A stretch of DNA of 8,400 bases, taken from NCBI GenBank assembly GCA_021807975.1, contig JAKBCJ010000187.1, positions 1 through 8,400 on the forward strand, in the 5' to 3' direction. The number at the start of each line of letters is the position of its first letter. Position 1 is the stretch's first letter. The stretch is from Pseudomonadota bacterium (lineage in GTDB: Bacteria > Pseudomonadota > Alphaproteobacteria > Acetobacterales > Acetobacteraceae). The notes under the pieces are model-generated. The model saw nothing but the letters and a program-made list of their open reading frames with translations. It made no database searches and was not told where the DNA came from. A program made the translations under genes and the position numbers. Positions 1-5,801 of the stretch are shown here, one piece after another.

Positions 1-63
1 CACCGTCTTGTGTTGACCATCTTGCCAGATGGGAAAAATCTGGCCTTGTATGCCGGCTACTGA
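1..63 (+). CDS. C-terminal tail of an unidentified upstream gene (partial)
   Basis: Frame 1 is open from the window edge to a TGA at 61-63 and encodes about 20 residues ending in LPDGKNLALYAGY. The composition looks like real protein, and the stop lies 47 bases before cysK, so the two genes could be cotranscribed. The tail is too short to assign a family. The cysK frame (frame 3) is also open back to the window edge, but it has no ATG or GTG codon upstream of 111, so the frame 1 reading is preferred. This is inference from a very short piece. Confidence 0.4.
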   Translation, partial: HRLVLTILPDGKNLALYAGY

Positions 64-96
64 CCGCGGCGATCCATCGTCGGCGGCCGTCCGGGA

Positions 97-102
97 AAGG
101 GA
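97..102 (+). promoter_or_regulatory. Ribosome binding site of cysK
   Basis: AAGGGA lies eight bases before the ATG at 111. It fixes this start, because no other ATG or GTG exists upstream in the frame. Confidence 0.6.
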
Positions 103-110
103 ATCCTGCC

Positions 111-1088
111 ATGTCGTCCGCACACAAGCCGCTCGTTTTCGACCGCCCGCTGCGCGGCCGCATCTACGATAGCATCGCCGAAACCATTGGTAATACGCCG
201 CTGGTTCGCATCCCCAAAATCCTGGCCGAGGATGGTATTACCGCCGATGTCGTGCTGAAGCTGGAGTTCTTCAATCCGATTGCCAGCGTCAAGGACCGTA
301 TTGGCGTCAACATGATCGTCGAGATGGAAGAGGCCGGCGTGCTGAAGCCGGGCGGAACGCTGATCGAGCCGACCTCTGGCAACACCGGCATCGGCCTGGC
401 GTTCGTGGCCGCCGCGCGGGGCTATAAGCTGATCCTGACGATGCCGGAATCGGTGTCCATCGAACGCCGCAAGATGCTGGCCTATCTGGGTGCCGAACTG
501 GAACTGACGCCACGCGAGAAGGGCATGAACGGGGCGATCGCCCGGGCGAAGGAATTGCTTGCGGCGACGCCAGGGGCAGTGATGGCGAACCAGTTCGGCA
601 ATCCGTCGAACCCGGCGATCCACGCCAGGACCACGGCCGAGGAAATCTGGTACGACACTGCCGGTCAGGTCGATGCGGTGGTGTCCGGCGTCGGCACCGG
701 GGGCACGCTGACCGGTATCGCCCGTGCGCTGAAGCCGCGTCTGTCCGGGCTGAAGATGATCGCGGTGGAACCCGCTGCCAGCCCGGTGCTGTCCGGCGGC
801 GCACCCGGCCCGCATCCGATCCAAGGGCTTGGCGCCGGCTTCGTTCCGGACGTGCTGGATGTCGCGTCGATCGATGAAGTGATCCAGATCACCATCGACG
901 AGGCCTTGACCGCGGCGCGTCGCCTTGCCCGTACCGAGGGGATCCCGGGCGGCATTTCGTCCGGTGCCGCCCTGTCGGCGGCGTTGAAGCTGGGCAAGCG
1001 CCCCGATTACGCGAACAAACGGATTGTCGTTATTATCCCGTCGTTCGGCGAACGGTACATCACCACCGCGCTGTTCGAAGGGCTGTAG
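111..1088 (+). CDS. cysK: Cysteine synthase A (O-acetylserine sulfhydrylase)
   Basis: This PLP enzyme of the beta-family (fold type II) makes L-cysteine from O-acetylserine and sulfide, the last step of cytoplasmic sulfur assimilation. The 325 residues match the usual family length, with a leader of about 17 residues before IYDSIAETIGNTPLVRI. SVKDR holds the Schiff-base lysine (K61). The substrate loop is TSGNTG (88-93), the PLP-phosphate loop GTGGT (195-199), and GISSGA (281-286) lies near the pyridine ring nitrogen. The protein ends with the typical SFGERYITTALFEGL region. The start at 111 is supported by AAGGGA eight bases upstream. A strong terminator follows, so the gene ends its transcript. 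Members called CysK and CysM overlap in function. The FNPIASVKDR and ERYITTALFE signatures favour CysK, although the exact sulfur donor cannot be read from sequence. Confidence 0.95.
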   Translation: MSSAHKPLVFDRPLRGRIYDSIAETIGNTPLVRIPKILAEDGITADVVLKLEFFNPIASVKDRIGVNMIVEMEEAGVLKPGGTLIEPTSGNTGIGLAFVAAARGYKLILTMPESVSIERRKMLAYLGAELELTPREKGMNGAIARAKELLAATPGAVMANQFGNPSNPAIHARTTAEEIWYDTAGQVDAVVSGVGTGGTLTGIARALKPRLSGLKMIAVEPAASPVLSGGAPGPHPIQGLGAGFVPDVLDVASIDEVIQITIDEALTAARRLARTEGIPGGISSGAALSAALKLGKRPDYANKRIVVIIPSFGERYITTALFEGL

Positions 1089-1092
1089 TCCG

Positions 1093-1146
1093 AAAACCGC
1101 TTCGATCGTCCCGGTTCGGCAGTTCCGGATCGGGACGGTGGTTTTT
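1093..1146 (+). terminator. Intrinsic terminator after cysK
   Basis: A core stem CGTCCCG (1107-1113) pairs with CGGGACG (1131-1137). Below it, AAAACCGC (1093-1100) pairs with GTGGTTTT (1138-1145) with one G-U wobble, leaving a six-base bulge TTCGAT on one side. A T run at 1142-1146 ends the structure. It begins five bases after the cysK stop. The A run on the left arm means it could also stop transcription from the right. It separates cysK from the solute-binding protein gene. Confidence 0.75.
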
Positions 1147-1232
1147 GAATGCCCCGGCTGCGCTTATGCCGTAAGATGTCTGCACACCCGGCCAAACAGG
1201 GTGAGTAACGACAGCGGCGTCCATGCCGTACC

Positions 1233-1237
1233 GGGAG
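1233..1237 (+). promoter_or_regulatory. Ribosome binding site selecting the start at 1244
   Basis: GGGAG lies six bases before the ATG at 1244. The in-frame ATG at 1223 has no comparable site and would put seven extra residues in front of the twin-arginine leader, so 1244 is chosen. Confidence 0.6.
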
Positions 1238-1243
1238 TCTTTC

Positions 1244-2590
1244 ATGTCCAATCAGTCTATTGTCTCTCGCCGGCGTGCGGTTCAACTTAGTGCCGCTGCG
1301 GCTGCCCTTCCACTGGTGCATATCCACACCGCCGGTGCCGCCGGAAAACTGAATATCGGCTTTTGGGACCATTGGGTGCCCGGTGCCAACGCCATCATGC
1401 AAAAGCAGGTCGATACCTGGGCGGCAAAGAACAAGGTGGAGGTCACGGCCGATTTCATCACGTCCTCGGGCGGCAAGCTGCAACTGACGCCAGCCGCCGA
1501 GACTCAGGCCAAGGCCGGCCATGACGTTATGACTTTCGTTACTTGGGACGTGCAGAACTACGCTGATTCGCTGGAGCCGGTGGACGATGTCATGGCGCGC
1601 CTGACGGCGGCGAACGGGGATGTGAACAGCGTCAGTTCCTACCTTGCCAAATACAAGGGCCATTGGGCGGCGGTGCCGTCCAGCAGCGGCACCCAGACCA
1701 AGCCGCCATGCGCGCGGATCAGCTGGTTCAAGAAGCACGGGCTGGATATTCAGGCCATGTATCCGGCGAAGGACGAAAAGAACCCGCTGCAGGATGCGTG
1801 GACCTGGGACAATTTCCTGAAATACGCGGAACTGGCCGCCAAGGATAAAATGACGTTCGCCATGGGCATGGGGGGTGGGCTGAACACTGACGCCACCGAC
1901 CTGCATGGCGCCATTTTTTCTGCGTTCGGCGGTGCGCTGATCGACGCGAACGGCAAATCGCAGCTTAAATCCGATGGCACCCGCCAGGCGCTGGAGTATT
2001 GCAAGAAACTGGTGAAGTTCTATCCGGCTGATGCTGTCAGCTTCGACGATGCGTCGAACAACCGAGCGCTGATCTCCGGGAAGTCGGCGCTGATTTTCAA
2101 TCCGCCGTCCGCCTGGGCGGTGGCCAAACGGGACTCGCCGGCAGTGGCGGCTGATTGCTGGACGTTCCCCGCGCCGTCCGGTCCCAAGGGACGGTTCGTG
2201 CCCACACAGATGTATTTCTGGGGCACCTACAATTTCAGCCCGAACAAATCCGCCGGCAAGGAACTGGTTGAATTCCTGATGCAGCGGGACAACGTGGAGG
2301 CCCGCGACAACGGCTGCGAAGGCTACGACCTGCCGCCCTATGCCAAGCTGAACGACTTCAAGATATGGGAGGAAGTGGGGCCGCCGAAGGGGACGGTGTT
2401 CAATTACCCGATCCGCGTGACGAGCGGACAGCGGCCGTCATTGACGGCATCAGAGGCGCCCCCGGACATCGCGGTGCAGATATACAACCGCGGTGTGCAT
2501 AACCAGATGCTGGCGCGCCTGCGCGACGGTCAGACGATCGAACAGACGATCGCCTGGGCGGAGGATGAAATCGACGGGTACACACGGTAG
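1244..2590 (+). CDS. Extracellular solute-binding protein, family 1 (ABC transporter), Tat-type leader
   Basis: The 448-residue protein has the length and composition of the UgpB/MalE-like family 1 binding proteins, which capture sugars or related solutes in the periplasm for an ABC importer. The leader carries SRRRAVQL (residues 8-15), an alanine-rich hydrophobic stretch (16-25) and a likely cleavage site near AGAA (30-33). The pattern is that of a twin-arginine signal, suggesting export of the folded protein. The mature part opens with LNIGFWDHWVPG, followed by typical family stretches such as DAWTWDNFLKYAELA and an ALISGKSALIFNPPSAW segment. No permease or ATPase gene is adjacent: a terminator separates it from cysK, and the next gene converges on it. 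Either the partners lie elsewhere or it serves another role. The ligand cannot be told from the sequence. The fold family is well supported and the substrate is unknown. Confidence 0.85.
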   Translation: MSNQSIVSRRRAVQLSAAAAALPLVHIHTAGAAGKLNIGFWDHWVPGANAIMQKQVDTWAAKNKVEVTADFITSSGGKLQLTPAAETQAKAGHDVMTFVTWDVQNYADSLEPVDDVMARLTAANGDVNSVSSYLAKYKGHWAAVPSSSGTQTKPPCARISWFKKHGLDIQAMYPAKDEKNPLQDAWTWDNFLKYAELAAKDKMTFAMGMGGGLNTDATDLHGAIFSAFGGALIDANGKSQLKSDGTRQALEYCKKLVKFYPADAVSFDDASNNRALISGKSALIFNPPSAWAVAKRDSPAVAADCWTFPAPSGPKGRFVPTQMYFWGTYNFSPNKSAGKELVEFLMQRDNVEARDNGCEGYDLPPYAKLNDFKIWEEVGPPKGTVFNYPIRVTSGQRPSLTASEAPPDIAVQIYNRGVHNQMLARLRDGQTIEQTIAWAEDEIDGYTR

Positions 2591-2606
2591 CGCGGCCGTC
2601 GGCGCC

Positions 2607-2621
2607 CCGGCCCAAGGCCGG
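2607..2621. terminator. Short hairpin between convergent genes (possible terminator)
   Basis: CCGGCC (2607-2612) and GGCCGG (2616-2621) form a perfect six-bp stem with loop CAA in the 48-base gap between two convergent stop codons. There is no T run on either strand, so intrinsic termination is uncertain. The position is what suggests the role. Confidence 0.3.
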
Positions 2622-2638
2622 ATGCGCCGGCATCGAGC

Positions 2639-3199
2639 CTACCAGCGGCCGTAGCCCCAGCCGCCGCCGACCACGACGGCCGGGCCGTAGTATCCGGGTC
2701 CGCCATAATACGGGGCAGGGTAGTAGCCCGCCGGATATCCGGTGGCATAACCGGACGGCGCGCTTTGTACAGTGTTCCCGCGCGAATACATGCACTGGGT
2801 GTAAGCGGTGTCGTAGCGGGCCTGCACGTTGCCCCCGGCGGCCTGCGCGTTGTCCGATCCGACCGCGCCGCCGGCCAGCAAGCCCGCTGCGCCGCCGATA
2901 GCAGCTCCGGCGCCCATCGCGCCCCCCAGGGAACCCAGGGCGGCACCCACTCCGGCGCCCAGGGCGGTTCCGATCGCCGCGCTGCCAATGGCGCTGTCGT
3001 TCGCCGCCTTCGCTGAATCCATGCCGCCGATCGACTGCGATGCATAGCCGCGGCAGGTCATGTCGTCCTGTTGAAAGACCGAGAAGGGCTTGCCCTGCGG
3101 GGGCAGAGCCATGACGCTGGGCCCCTGCGGCGGCGCGACCGCACACGCGCTGAGCGCCAGAACAGACACAATCCCCAGGCCCGAAATAGCGCGCTTCAT
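2639..3199 (-). CDS. Glycine-zipper lipoprotein
   Basis: This 186-residue envelope protein has a lipoprotein signal: MKRA, a hydrophobic core, then the lipobox LSAC with the acylated cysteine at residue 19. After a proline-rich linker comes FQQDDMTCRGYA (42-53), then a glycine/alanine zipper at about 68-114 with G-x3-G spacing, likely a membrane-embedded hairpin. YDTAYTQCMYSRGN (129-142) follows, and the C-terminal tail from about 150 is rich in Tyr, Gly and Pro. The two cysteines outside the lipobox (49 and 136) flank the zipper and could form a disulfide (inference). Similar glycine-zipper proteins are common in proteobacteria and mostly lack a known function. The start at 3199 is preferred over an ATG at 3223 because GGAAG lies seven bases upstream and the signal peptide then begins properly with MKR. 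The gene lies downstream of the csp pair but behind a likely terminator, so it probably has its own promoter. Confidence 0.82.
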   Translation of the reverse strand: MKRAISGLGIVSVLALSACAVAPPQGPSVMALPPQGKPFSVFQQDDMTCRGYASQSIGGMDSAKAANDSAIGSAAIGTALGAGVGAALGSLGGAMGAGAAIGGAAGLLAGGAVGSDNAQAAGGNVQARYDTAYTQCMYSRGNTVQSAPSGYATGYPAGYYPAPYYGGPGYYGPAVVVGGGWGYGRW

Positions 3200-3348
3200 G
3201 TCACAGCTTCCCGAAAGAGGCATCCCAACCGCCGCGAATGGCTGTTTCGTTATGTAGGGCGGACGTGGCTTTCGTCATGTAACATAGTGTTAATGCGGCG
3301 GGATTGGAATACCGTCACAGCTATGCGACCGGAGCGCTTCAGCGGGGG

Positions 3349-3380
3349 GCGGGCCGCGCTGCGACGATCGGCCGGCCCGC
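3349..3380. repeat. GC-rich inverted repeat
   Basis: GCGGGCCG (3349-3356) and CGGCCCGC (3373-3380) form a perfect eight-bp stem with a 16-base loop. On the plus strand it is followed only by TTTG, and on the minus strand by no T run. It sits just beyond the T run of the likely csp terminator and may be part of a compound termination region or an unrelated palindrome. Confidence 0.4.
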
Positions 3381-3384
3381 TTTG

Positions 3385-3415
3385 AAAAAGCGCCGGGGCA
3401 GGCAAGCAAGCCGGC
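3385..3415 (-). terminator. Probable intrinsic terminator after the second cold-shock gene
   Basis: Read on the minus strand, GCCGG (3415-3411) pairs with CCGGC (3396-3392) across a 14-base loop and is followed after GC by five T's (3389-3385). It lies 54 bases after the csp stop. The stem is short and the loop long, so confidence is moderate. Confidence 0.4.
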
Positions 3416-3469
3416 TGGTATCGAGCGAACCGAGGCCAGCGAGGCTTGCGAAACGGACGAAGCTGCGCT

Positions 3470-3673
3470 TTAGGCCAGCTTCAGATTGGTCGCTGCGGCC
3501 TTACCGCGTTCCATCGCCACTTCATAGGTGACTTTCTGGCCATCGTTGAGGCCCTTGAGGCCAGCGGCCTGAACCGCGGTGATGTGAACGAACACATCTT
3601 TCCCGCCGTCTTGCGGCATGATGAAGCCGTATCCTTTGGTCGCGTTGAACCATTTAACCGTCCCTACGGCCAT
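3470..3673 (-). CDS. Cold-shock protein, CspA family (second of tandem pair)
   Basis: This 67-residue single cold-shock domain is an OB-fold protein that binds single-stranded RNA and DNA and acts as an RNA chaperone in the cytoplasm. It opens MAVGTVKWFN. The RNP1 motif is KGYGFI (13-18) and RNP2 is VFVHI (27-31), with the aromatic contacts W8, F9, Y15, F17, F28 and H30 present. It is 55 of 67 residues identical, counted by eye, to the neighbouring cold-shock protein, so the two arose by tandem duplication. A near-perfect Shine-Dalgarno AGGAGGT lies nine bases before the start. Whether it is cold-induced or constitutive cannot be told from the protein. The family is certain, but an individual csp letter cannot be assigned. 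Confidence 0.93.
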   Translation of the reverse strand: MAVGTVKWFNATKGYGFIMPQDGGKDVFVHITAVQAAGLKGLNDGQKVTYEVAMERGKAAATNLKLA

Positions 3674-3682
3674 GGCTTTTCT

Positions 3683-3689
3683 ACCTCCT
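3683..3689 (-). promoter_or_regulatory. Strong ribosome binding site of the second csp
   Basis: AGGAGGT on the minus strand lies nine bases before the ATG at 3673. It is the closest match to the anti-Shine-Dalgarno sequence in the window, and suggests strong translation. Confidence 0.75.
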
Positions 3690-3697
3690 GGAAATGA

Positions 3698-3723
3698 CGG
3701 CCGGCTACCCTGGCAGCCGGCCG
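3698..3723 (-). terminator. Hairpin between the tandem csp genes (terminator or attenuator)
   Basis: CGGCCGGCT (3698-3706) and AGCCGGCCG (3715-3723) form a perfect nine-bp stem with an eight-base loop. On the minus strand it follows the upstream csp stop by 23 bases and is trailed by TCATTTCC, a weak U tract. The ribosome binding site of the downstream csp begins just after. It could end the upstream transcript, partly attenuate read-through, or protect a 3' end. Confidence 0.5.
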
Positions 3724-3746
3724 CTTCGTTCAGTCAGCCTGAAGCG

Positions 3747-3950
3747 TTACATTGGCTTCAGGTTAGTCGCCGTGGACTTGCCACGTTCCATCGCCACGTC
3801 GAAAGAGACCTTCTGGCCTTCGTCCAATCCACGAAGACCAGCGGCCTGTACCGCCGTGATATGTACGAATACATCCTTGCCGCCATCTTGCGGCATGATG
3901 AATCCATAACCCTTTGTGGTGTTGAACCACTTGACTGTGCCGGTAGCCAT
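3747..3950 (-). CDS. Cold-shock protein, CspA family (first of tandem pair)
   Basis: This is a 67-residue cold-shock domain protein with MATGTVKWFN, RNP1 KGYGFI (13-18) and RNP2 VFVHI (27-31), expected to bind single-stranded nucleic acid as an RNA chaperone. It differs from the next csp at 12 positions, mostly conservative and mainly in the second half (GLDEGQKVSFDV against GLNDGQKVTYEV). The frame is open upstream to an ATG at 3998, but the family invariably begins near MATGTVKWF, and GGAGAA lies ten bases before the ATG at 3950, so that start is chosen. About 150 bases of untranslated sequence precede it, room for the long leader typical of csp mRNAs. The 73-base gap to the second csp contains a strong hairpin. 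Confidence 0.93.
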   Translation of the reverse strand: MATGTVKWFNTTKGYGFIMPQDGGKDVFVHITAVQAAGLRGLDEGQKVSFDVAMERGKSTATNLKPM

Positions 3951-4104
3951 GTCTGCGTACTTCTCCGTCCGGGCACCGTGCAAAATCACGCGATGCAATA
4001 GACAACCGGGTCTTTGGTCTCCTCAGGCACCCGAGACGGAAGCGCAGAAAGGCAAGCCAAAATACGATTGCACGGCATAGTTGGCACAGAATACGCCCCG
4101 ACTG
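3951..4104 (-). promoter_or_regulatory. Upstream region and probable leader of the csp pair
   Basis: These 154 noncoding bases lie between the glycosyltransferase stop and the first csp start. They must contain the csp leader and probably its promoter. A TTGACA hexamer reads on the minus strand at 4108-4103, overlapping the glycosyltransferase stop, but no good -10 box stands 16-18 bases from it. I cannot point to a cold-box element with confidence. Confidence 0.35.
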
Positions 4105-5079
4105 TCAATCACAGTGGCGATATTGTTGAAAAAGACTCGCAGGCGCATTCCGGTAAGGGCGGAACGGCCCGCATCGCAGCCATGCCAGACCCAGCAATGC
4201 CACCCGGCGCGGGCTGGGTGCGCCCACGATCGATCGGCCCAGCGAGCGCCAGCCGTCGAGTCGGCGCCCGTGGCGGATGAGTTCGCGGCCCGACGCCCAG
4301 GCGGTTTCTGCTTCCGCCCGCCGAACCAGTTCGGCAAGCCGGATTGCGCCGAAATGTGCGGCGATCGCGGGATTGCGGTAGATCGCCTCCAGCGCCGGGC
4401 GGTTGGCGGCGGGATCGGTGCCCCTGGCGAACATCGCGCTGCCCGGGCGTTCGCGCACGAACAGAACCGGTTCGGTGGGAAGGGGCGGGCGGATGGCGGC
4501 GAAGCTGCCCAGCAAGGCGAGGCGCGTCCAGTATTCCCAGTCCTCGCCGTAGGTCAGGTCGGTTCGGAAATGGCCGGCGGCTTCGACCGCTGCGCGCCGA
4601 ATCAGCAGGTGCCCGCCGTTGGCGAACCGGTTGCGGGTCAGCAGGCGTTCCAGTAACCAGCCATCGGGCGGCGGCCGTGCGGGATGCACCGACCTATCGG
4701 GGCCGACGCGGGCATAGCGGCCGCAGGCGGCGACGGCCCCGGGGGCGGCGTCCAGCGCGTTGGCTAAAGCCGCCAGGGCGTGCGGCGCCAGCCAGTCGTC
4801 GCCGTCGAGGAAGACAAAGGCATCGGGCGCCGCGCCGCCGCGCCGCATACTTGCCTGGATGCCGGCATTCCTGGCGGCGGAGACGCCGGCGTTAGGCTGG
4901 CGGCAGAATTCTATGCGGGGGTCGGGGAAGCTGGCGGCGACAGCCTCGGGGTAGTCGCGGGAGCCGTCGTCCACGATGGTCAGCGACCAGTCCGACAGTG
5001 TCTGGGCGAGGACCGATGCGATGCAGCCGGCTAGAAACCGGGCGACATTATAGGCAGGGACGATAACGGCGATACGCAC
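4105..5079 (-). CDS. Family 2 glycosyltransferase (GT-A fold)
   Basis: This 324-residue protein is a likely inverting glycosyltransferase that moves a sugar from a nucleotide-sugar donor to an unknown acceptor, probably a glycan or lipid at the cytoplasmic face. The N-terminal domain begins IAVIVPAYNVARFLAGCIASV. DDGS (37-40) binds the nucleotide, NAGVSAARNAGI (63-74) is typical of the family, and DGDD (92-95) is the DxD-like metal site. GEDWEYW (178-184) carries the ED motif with the probable catalytic base. The arginine-rich region from about 245 to the end has no clear membrane segment. The start codon is GTG, supported by GGAG six bases upstream. No other polysaccharide genes are near, so the pathway is unknown. 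A hairpin separates it from grxD, 61 bases away; read-through from that operon is possible. Confidence 0.88.
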   Translation of the reverse strand: MRIAVIVPAYNVARFLAGCIASVLAQTLSDWSLTIVDDGSRDYPEAVAASFPDPRIEFCRQPNAGVSAARNAGIQASMRRGGAAPDAFVFLDGDDWLAPHALAALANALDAAPGAVAACGRYARVGPDRSVHPARPPPDGWLLERLLTRNRFANGGHLLIRRAAVEAAGHFRTDLTYGEDWEYWTRLALLGSFAAIRPPLPTEPVLFVRERPGSAMFARGTDPAANRPALEAIYRNPAIAAHFGAIRLAELVRRAEAETAWASGRELIRHGRRLDGWRSLGRSIVGAPSPRRVALLGLAWLRCGPFRPYRNAPASLFQQYRHCD

Positions 5080-5085
5080 GCGGAA

Positions 5086-5089
5086 CTCC
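5086..5089 (-). promoter_or_regulatory. Ribosome binding site supporting a GTG start
   Basis: GGAG on the minus strand lies six bases before the GTG at 5079. Two of its bases are also part of the 3' arm of the adjacent 10-bp hairpin, so access may be limited when that hairpin forms. Confidence 0.6.
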
Positions 5090-5121
5090 GGACGGGACGG
5101 CGTCAGCCTACTCCCGTCCGG
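5088..5121 (-). terminator. Perfect 10-bp hairpin after grxD, reaching the next ribosome binding site
   Basis: CCGGACGGGA (5088-5097) and TCCCGTCCGG (5112-5121) pair perfectly around a 14-base loop, 19 bases after the grxD stop. No T run follows on the minus strand, so it is not a textbook intrinsic terminator. It may mark the 3' end of the purQ-purL-bolA-grxD transcript or control translation of the glycosyltransferase. Confidence 0.45.
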
Positions 5122-5140
5122 GTAAACATCCGGTTAACGG

Positions 5141-5473
5141 TTACGCCTTAACGGGGACGCCGTGTTCCTTCATCAGCGTCTCAAGCTCGCCGTTCTGGAA
5201 CATCTCGGTGACGATGTCGCAGCCGCCGACGAACTCGCCCTTGACGTAGAGCTGCGGGATGGTCGGCCACTGCGAGAAGCTCTTGATGCCTTCGCGCAGT
5301 TCGGCGTCTTCCAGCACGTTGGCGGACTGGAACGGAACGCCCATGTGGGTCAGGATTTGGATGACGCGCGCCGAGAACCCGCATTGCGGGAACATCGGGG
5401 TGCCTTTCATGTACAGCATCACATCGTTGGTCTGTATGTCGCCCTGGATGCGCTCGGAAATTGTGTCGGCCAT
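5141..5473 (-). CDS. grxD: Monothiol glutaredoxin, Grx4 family (CGFS type)
   Basis: This 110-residue single-domain glutaredoxin binds a [2Fe-2S] cluster as a homodimer or together with BolA, and carries or delivers clusters in the cytoplasm rather than reducing disulfides. The active site is CGFS at residues 31-34, preceded by KGTPMFPQ, which includes the conserved lysine K23. WPTIPQLYVKGEFVGGCDI (69-87) contains the cis-proline TIP site and the GG-C-D glutathione-binding segment. Length and motifs match bacterial GrxD. AAGGAG lies eight bases before the start. The gene follows bolA by 23 bases on the same strand, fitting the known BolA-Grx4 partnership. It is the last gene of the group before a strong hairpin. 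Confidence 0.95.
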   Translation of the reverse strand: MADTISERIQGDIQTNDVMLYMKGTPMFPQCGFSARVIQILTHMGVPFQSANVLEDAELREGIKSFSQWPTIPQLYVKGEFVGGCDIVTEMFQNGELETLMKEHGVPVKA

Positions 5474-5496
5474 GTTCGGAACTCCTTCAGATTAGA

Positions 5497-5730
5497 TTAT
5501 TCGGGTGCCGAGGTCTGTAATGCAAGGGCGTGAAGCTCCCCGCCCATGCGCCCGCGCAGCGCCGCATAGACAATCTGATGCTGACGCACCCGCGGCAGGC
5601 CGCGAAACTGCTCGCTGACGACGTTGGCGGCGTAATGGTCGCCGTCGCCGGCGAGGTCTTCCACGGTGATTTTCGCGTCGGGCAAGGCCGCCTTGATCAG
5701 GGCCTCGATCTCATTCGCCGCCATCGCCAT
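5497..5730 (-). CDS. bolA: BolA family protein, partner of the CGFS glutaredoxin
   Basis: This 77-residue protein has the class II KH-like fold of BolA, which pairs with CGFS glutaredoxins to hold a [2Fe-2S] cluster and is tied to iron-sulfur assembly and stress responses. The loop GDGDHYAANVVS contains H32, and RVRQHQIVYAALRG contains the conserved H51. These are the usual candidate cluster ligands and place it in the histidine-loop rather than cysteine-loop type. The short length and GDGDH loop resemble the IbaG/YrbA branch more than classical E. coli BolA. Two ATG codons lie close together, at 5730 and 5724. The first is used here, with AGGAA nine bases upstream, though the second is possible. 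It lies 71 bases after purL and 23 before grxD, most likely in one operon. Confidence 0.9.
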   Translation of the reverse strand: MAMAANEIEALIKAALPDAKITVEDLAGDGDHYAANVVSEQFRGLPRVRQHQIVYAALRGRMGGELHALALQTSAPE

Positions 5731-5768
5731 CGGACAGGGTTCCTTTCAGATTCGCGGTAGGTGCGGGG

Positions 5769-5783
5769 CGGGGCGATGCCCCG
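5769..5783 (-). other. Hairpin between purL and bolA
   Basis: CGGGGC (5769-5774) and GCCCCG (5778-5783) form a six-bp GC-only stem with loop GAT, in the 71-base gap after the purL stop. No T run follows on the minus strand. It may lower read-through or shield the purL mRNA end, but it need not separate bolA and grxD from the pur genes. Confidence 0.35.
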
Positions 5784-5801
5784 AATGCCGCCGGAATAAC
5801 A

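Larger units (their letters stand above)
3200..3469. other. Intergenic region between the csp genes and the lipoprotein gene
   Basis: These 270 bases hold no convincing gene. The part nearest the lipoprotein gene (3200-3300) is its 5' leader and is more AT-rich than its surroundings, so a promoter is expected there, but I see no convincing -35/-10 pair. The other half holds a likely csp terminator and a second GC-rich inverted repeat. Open frames across it on the plus strand have no recognisable protein features. Confidence 0.6.

Noticed and set aside
57..824. Long open frame of 255 codons on the minus strand opposite cysK
   Set aside because: It is antisense to a clear cysK, rich in Arg, His and Gln as expected of a GC-rich shadow frame, and shows no recognisable motif.
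1145..1177. TTGAAT followed by TATGCC or TAAGAT as a promoter for the solute-binding protein
   Set aside because: The spacings are 14 and 21 bases, outside the usual range, and the first box overlaps the terminator T run.
1007..1906. 299-codon open frame on the minus strand opposite the solute-binding protein
   Set aside because: It crosses the cysK terminator and runs antisense to a well supported gene, and its composition is that of a shadow frame.
2400..3146. 248-codon minus-strand frame overlapping the lipoprotein gene
   Set aside because: It overlaps the lipoprotein gene in another frame. The lipoprotein has a lipobox, a glycine zipper and a ribosome binding site, while this frame is only Arg/Gly-rich.
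3220..3260. ATGACG/TACATA pair on the minus strand as a lipoprotein promoter
   Set aside because: The spacing of 16 is acceptable, but both boxes match consensus poorly, so it is not better than chance in a relatively AT-rich stretch.
3951..3998. N-terminal extension of the first cold-shock protein to an ATG at 3998
   Set aside because: The extra 16 residues are not family-like, and a ribosome binding site supports the start at 3950.
4080..4108. TTGACA hexamer on the minus strand as a csp promoter
   Set aside because: No good -10 box lies 16-18 bases downstream. The nearest AT-rich hexamer, AACTAT, is about 20 bases away, so this is noted only as a weak hint.
4081..4656. Plus-strand open frames opposite the glycosyltransferase
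   Set aside because: They are antisense to a gene with intact DDGS, DGDD and GEDW motifs, and have no protein features of their own.
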